A stretch of 5,897 nt of DNA from NCBI GenBank assembly GCA_025458415.1, contig JALOSN010000075.1, forward strand, positions 1 to 5,897, read 5' to 3'. Below, in pieces: positions 5,781 through 5,897 of the stretch. Position numbers and translations under genes: made by a program. This stretch comes from Hydrogenophaga sp. (GTDB taxonomy: Bacteria; Pseudomonadota; Gammaproteobacteria; Burkholderiales; Burkholderiaceae_C). The notes beneath the pieces are model-generated. The model searched no databases, was not told where the DNA came from, and worked only from the letters and a program-made list of their open reading frames with translations. The number at the start of each line of letters is the position of its first letter. The first letter of the stretch is position 1.

Positions 5781-5897
5781 ATGAGCATTTTTGTCATCGA
5801 TGACCACCCTCTGATGCGGGAAGCCGTGGTCATGCTGCTGCGTCGTCTGCGGGCCTCGACCCAGGTGGTGGAACTGGAGCGGCTGGCATCGGTCAGT
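5781..5897 (+). CDS. Response regulator, NarL/LuxR type, N-terminal fragment (3' end outside window)
   Basis: Thirty-nine codons are visible, running to the window edge without a stop. The product begins MSIFVIDDHPLMREAVVMLL, the first strand and helix of a CheY-like receiver domain. D7-D8 form the usual acidic metal-binding pair, and the DDHPLxREA pattern is typical of NarL/FixJ (LuxR-type) regulators. The phosphorylated aspartate and any output domain lie beyond the window, so a helix-turn-helix DNA-binding end is inferred from family habit only. The gene is separated from trpS by 163 bases with its own -10 element, so it is probably transcribed independently. No SD is present: the six bases before ATG read TTCCCC if counted with the final T, and the whole space back to the -10 is pyrimidine. 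Confidence 0.82.
   Translation, partial: MSIFVIDDHPLMREAVVMLLRRLRASTQVVELERLASVS

Noticed and set aside
1..5897. A new defence, mobile or biosynthetic system
   Set aside because: All complete genes belong to known chromosomal families. I saw no transposase, integrase, tRNA, direct-repeat array or sharp change in composition.

Overview
The window is a compact, GC-rich bacterial chromosomal segment with every supported gene on the + strand. It looks like a betaproteobacterium, most likely of the order Burkholderiales. The reasons are the strong G/C bias at third codon positions, the protein similarities as I remember them, and -10-like hexamers of the form (T/C/G)ACAAT close in front of start codons. 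The genus cannot be fixed from this sequence alone.

Layout from left to right. (1) The C-terminal 368 residues of phosphoenolpyruvate carboxylase (ppc), whose start lies off the left edge. (2) A PHP-domain phosphoesterase/RNase of the YciV (Rnm) family, read from a GTG start at 1175. (3) A 10-helix EamA/DMT-family transporter whose ATG overlaps the PHP stop codon by one base (TGATG). (4) A YciO-type member of the Sua5/YrdC/YciO family. (5) A short membrane-embedded M50 (site-2-protease type) metallopeptidase. (6) Tryptophanyl-tRNA synthetase (trpS), which carries a C-terminal extension resembling a DUF1508/YegP module. (7) After a 163-base gap with GC-rich inverted repeats and a good -10 element, the first 39 codons of a NarL/LuxR-type response regulator that runs off the right edge.

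Genes 2 to 6 are tightly spaced (1-base overlap, then gaps of 6, 67 and 15 bases) and probably form one or two transcription units. They lean towards RNA and translation: an RNA/nucleotide 5'-exonuclease-type enzyme, a tRNA-modification-fold protein and an aminoacyl-tRNA synthetase, with two membrane proteins interspersed. ppc (anaplerotic oxaloacetate supply) and the response regulator appear to be separate units on either side.

I found no mobile element, tRNA/rRNA gene, CRISPR array, prophage or defence-type gene, and no wholly new system. The points most worth a second look are the TrpRS extension and the repeated pattern of -10-like hexamers placed so near the start codons that several mRNAs may be leaderless.
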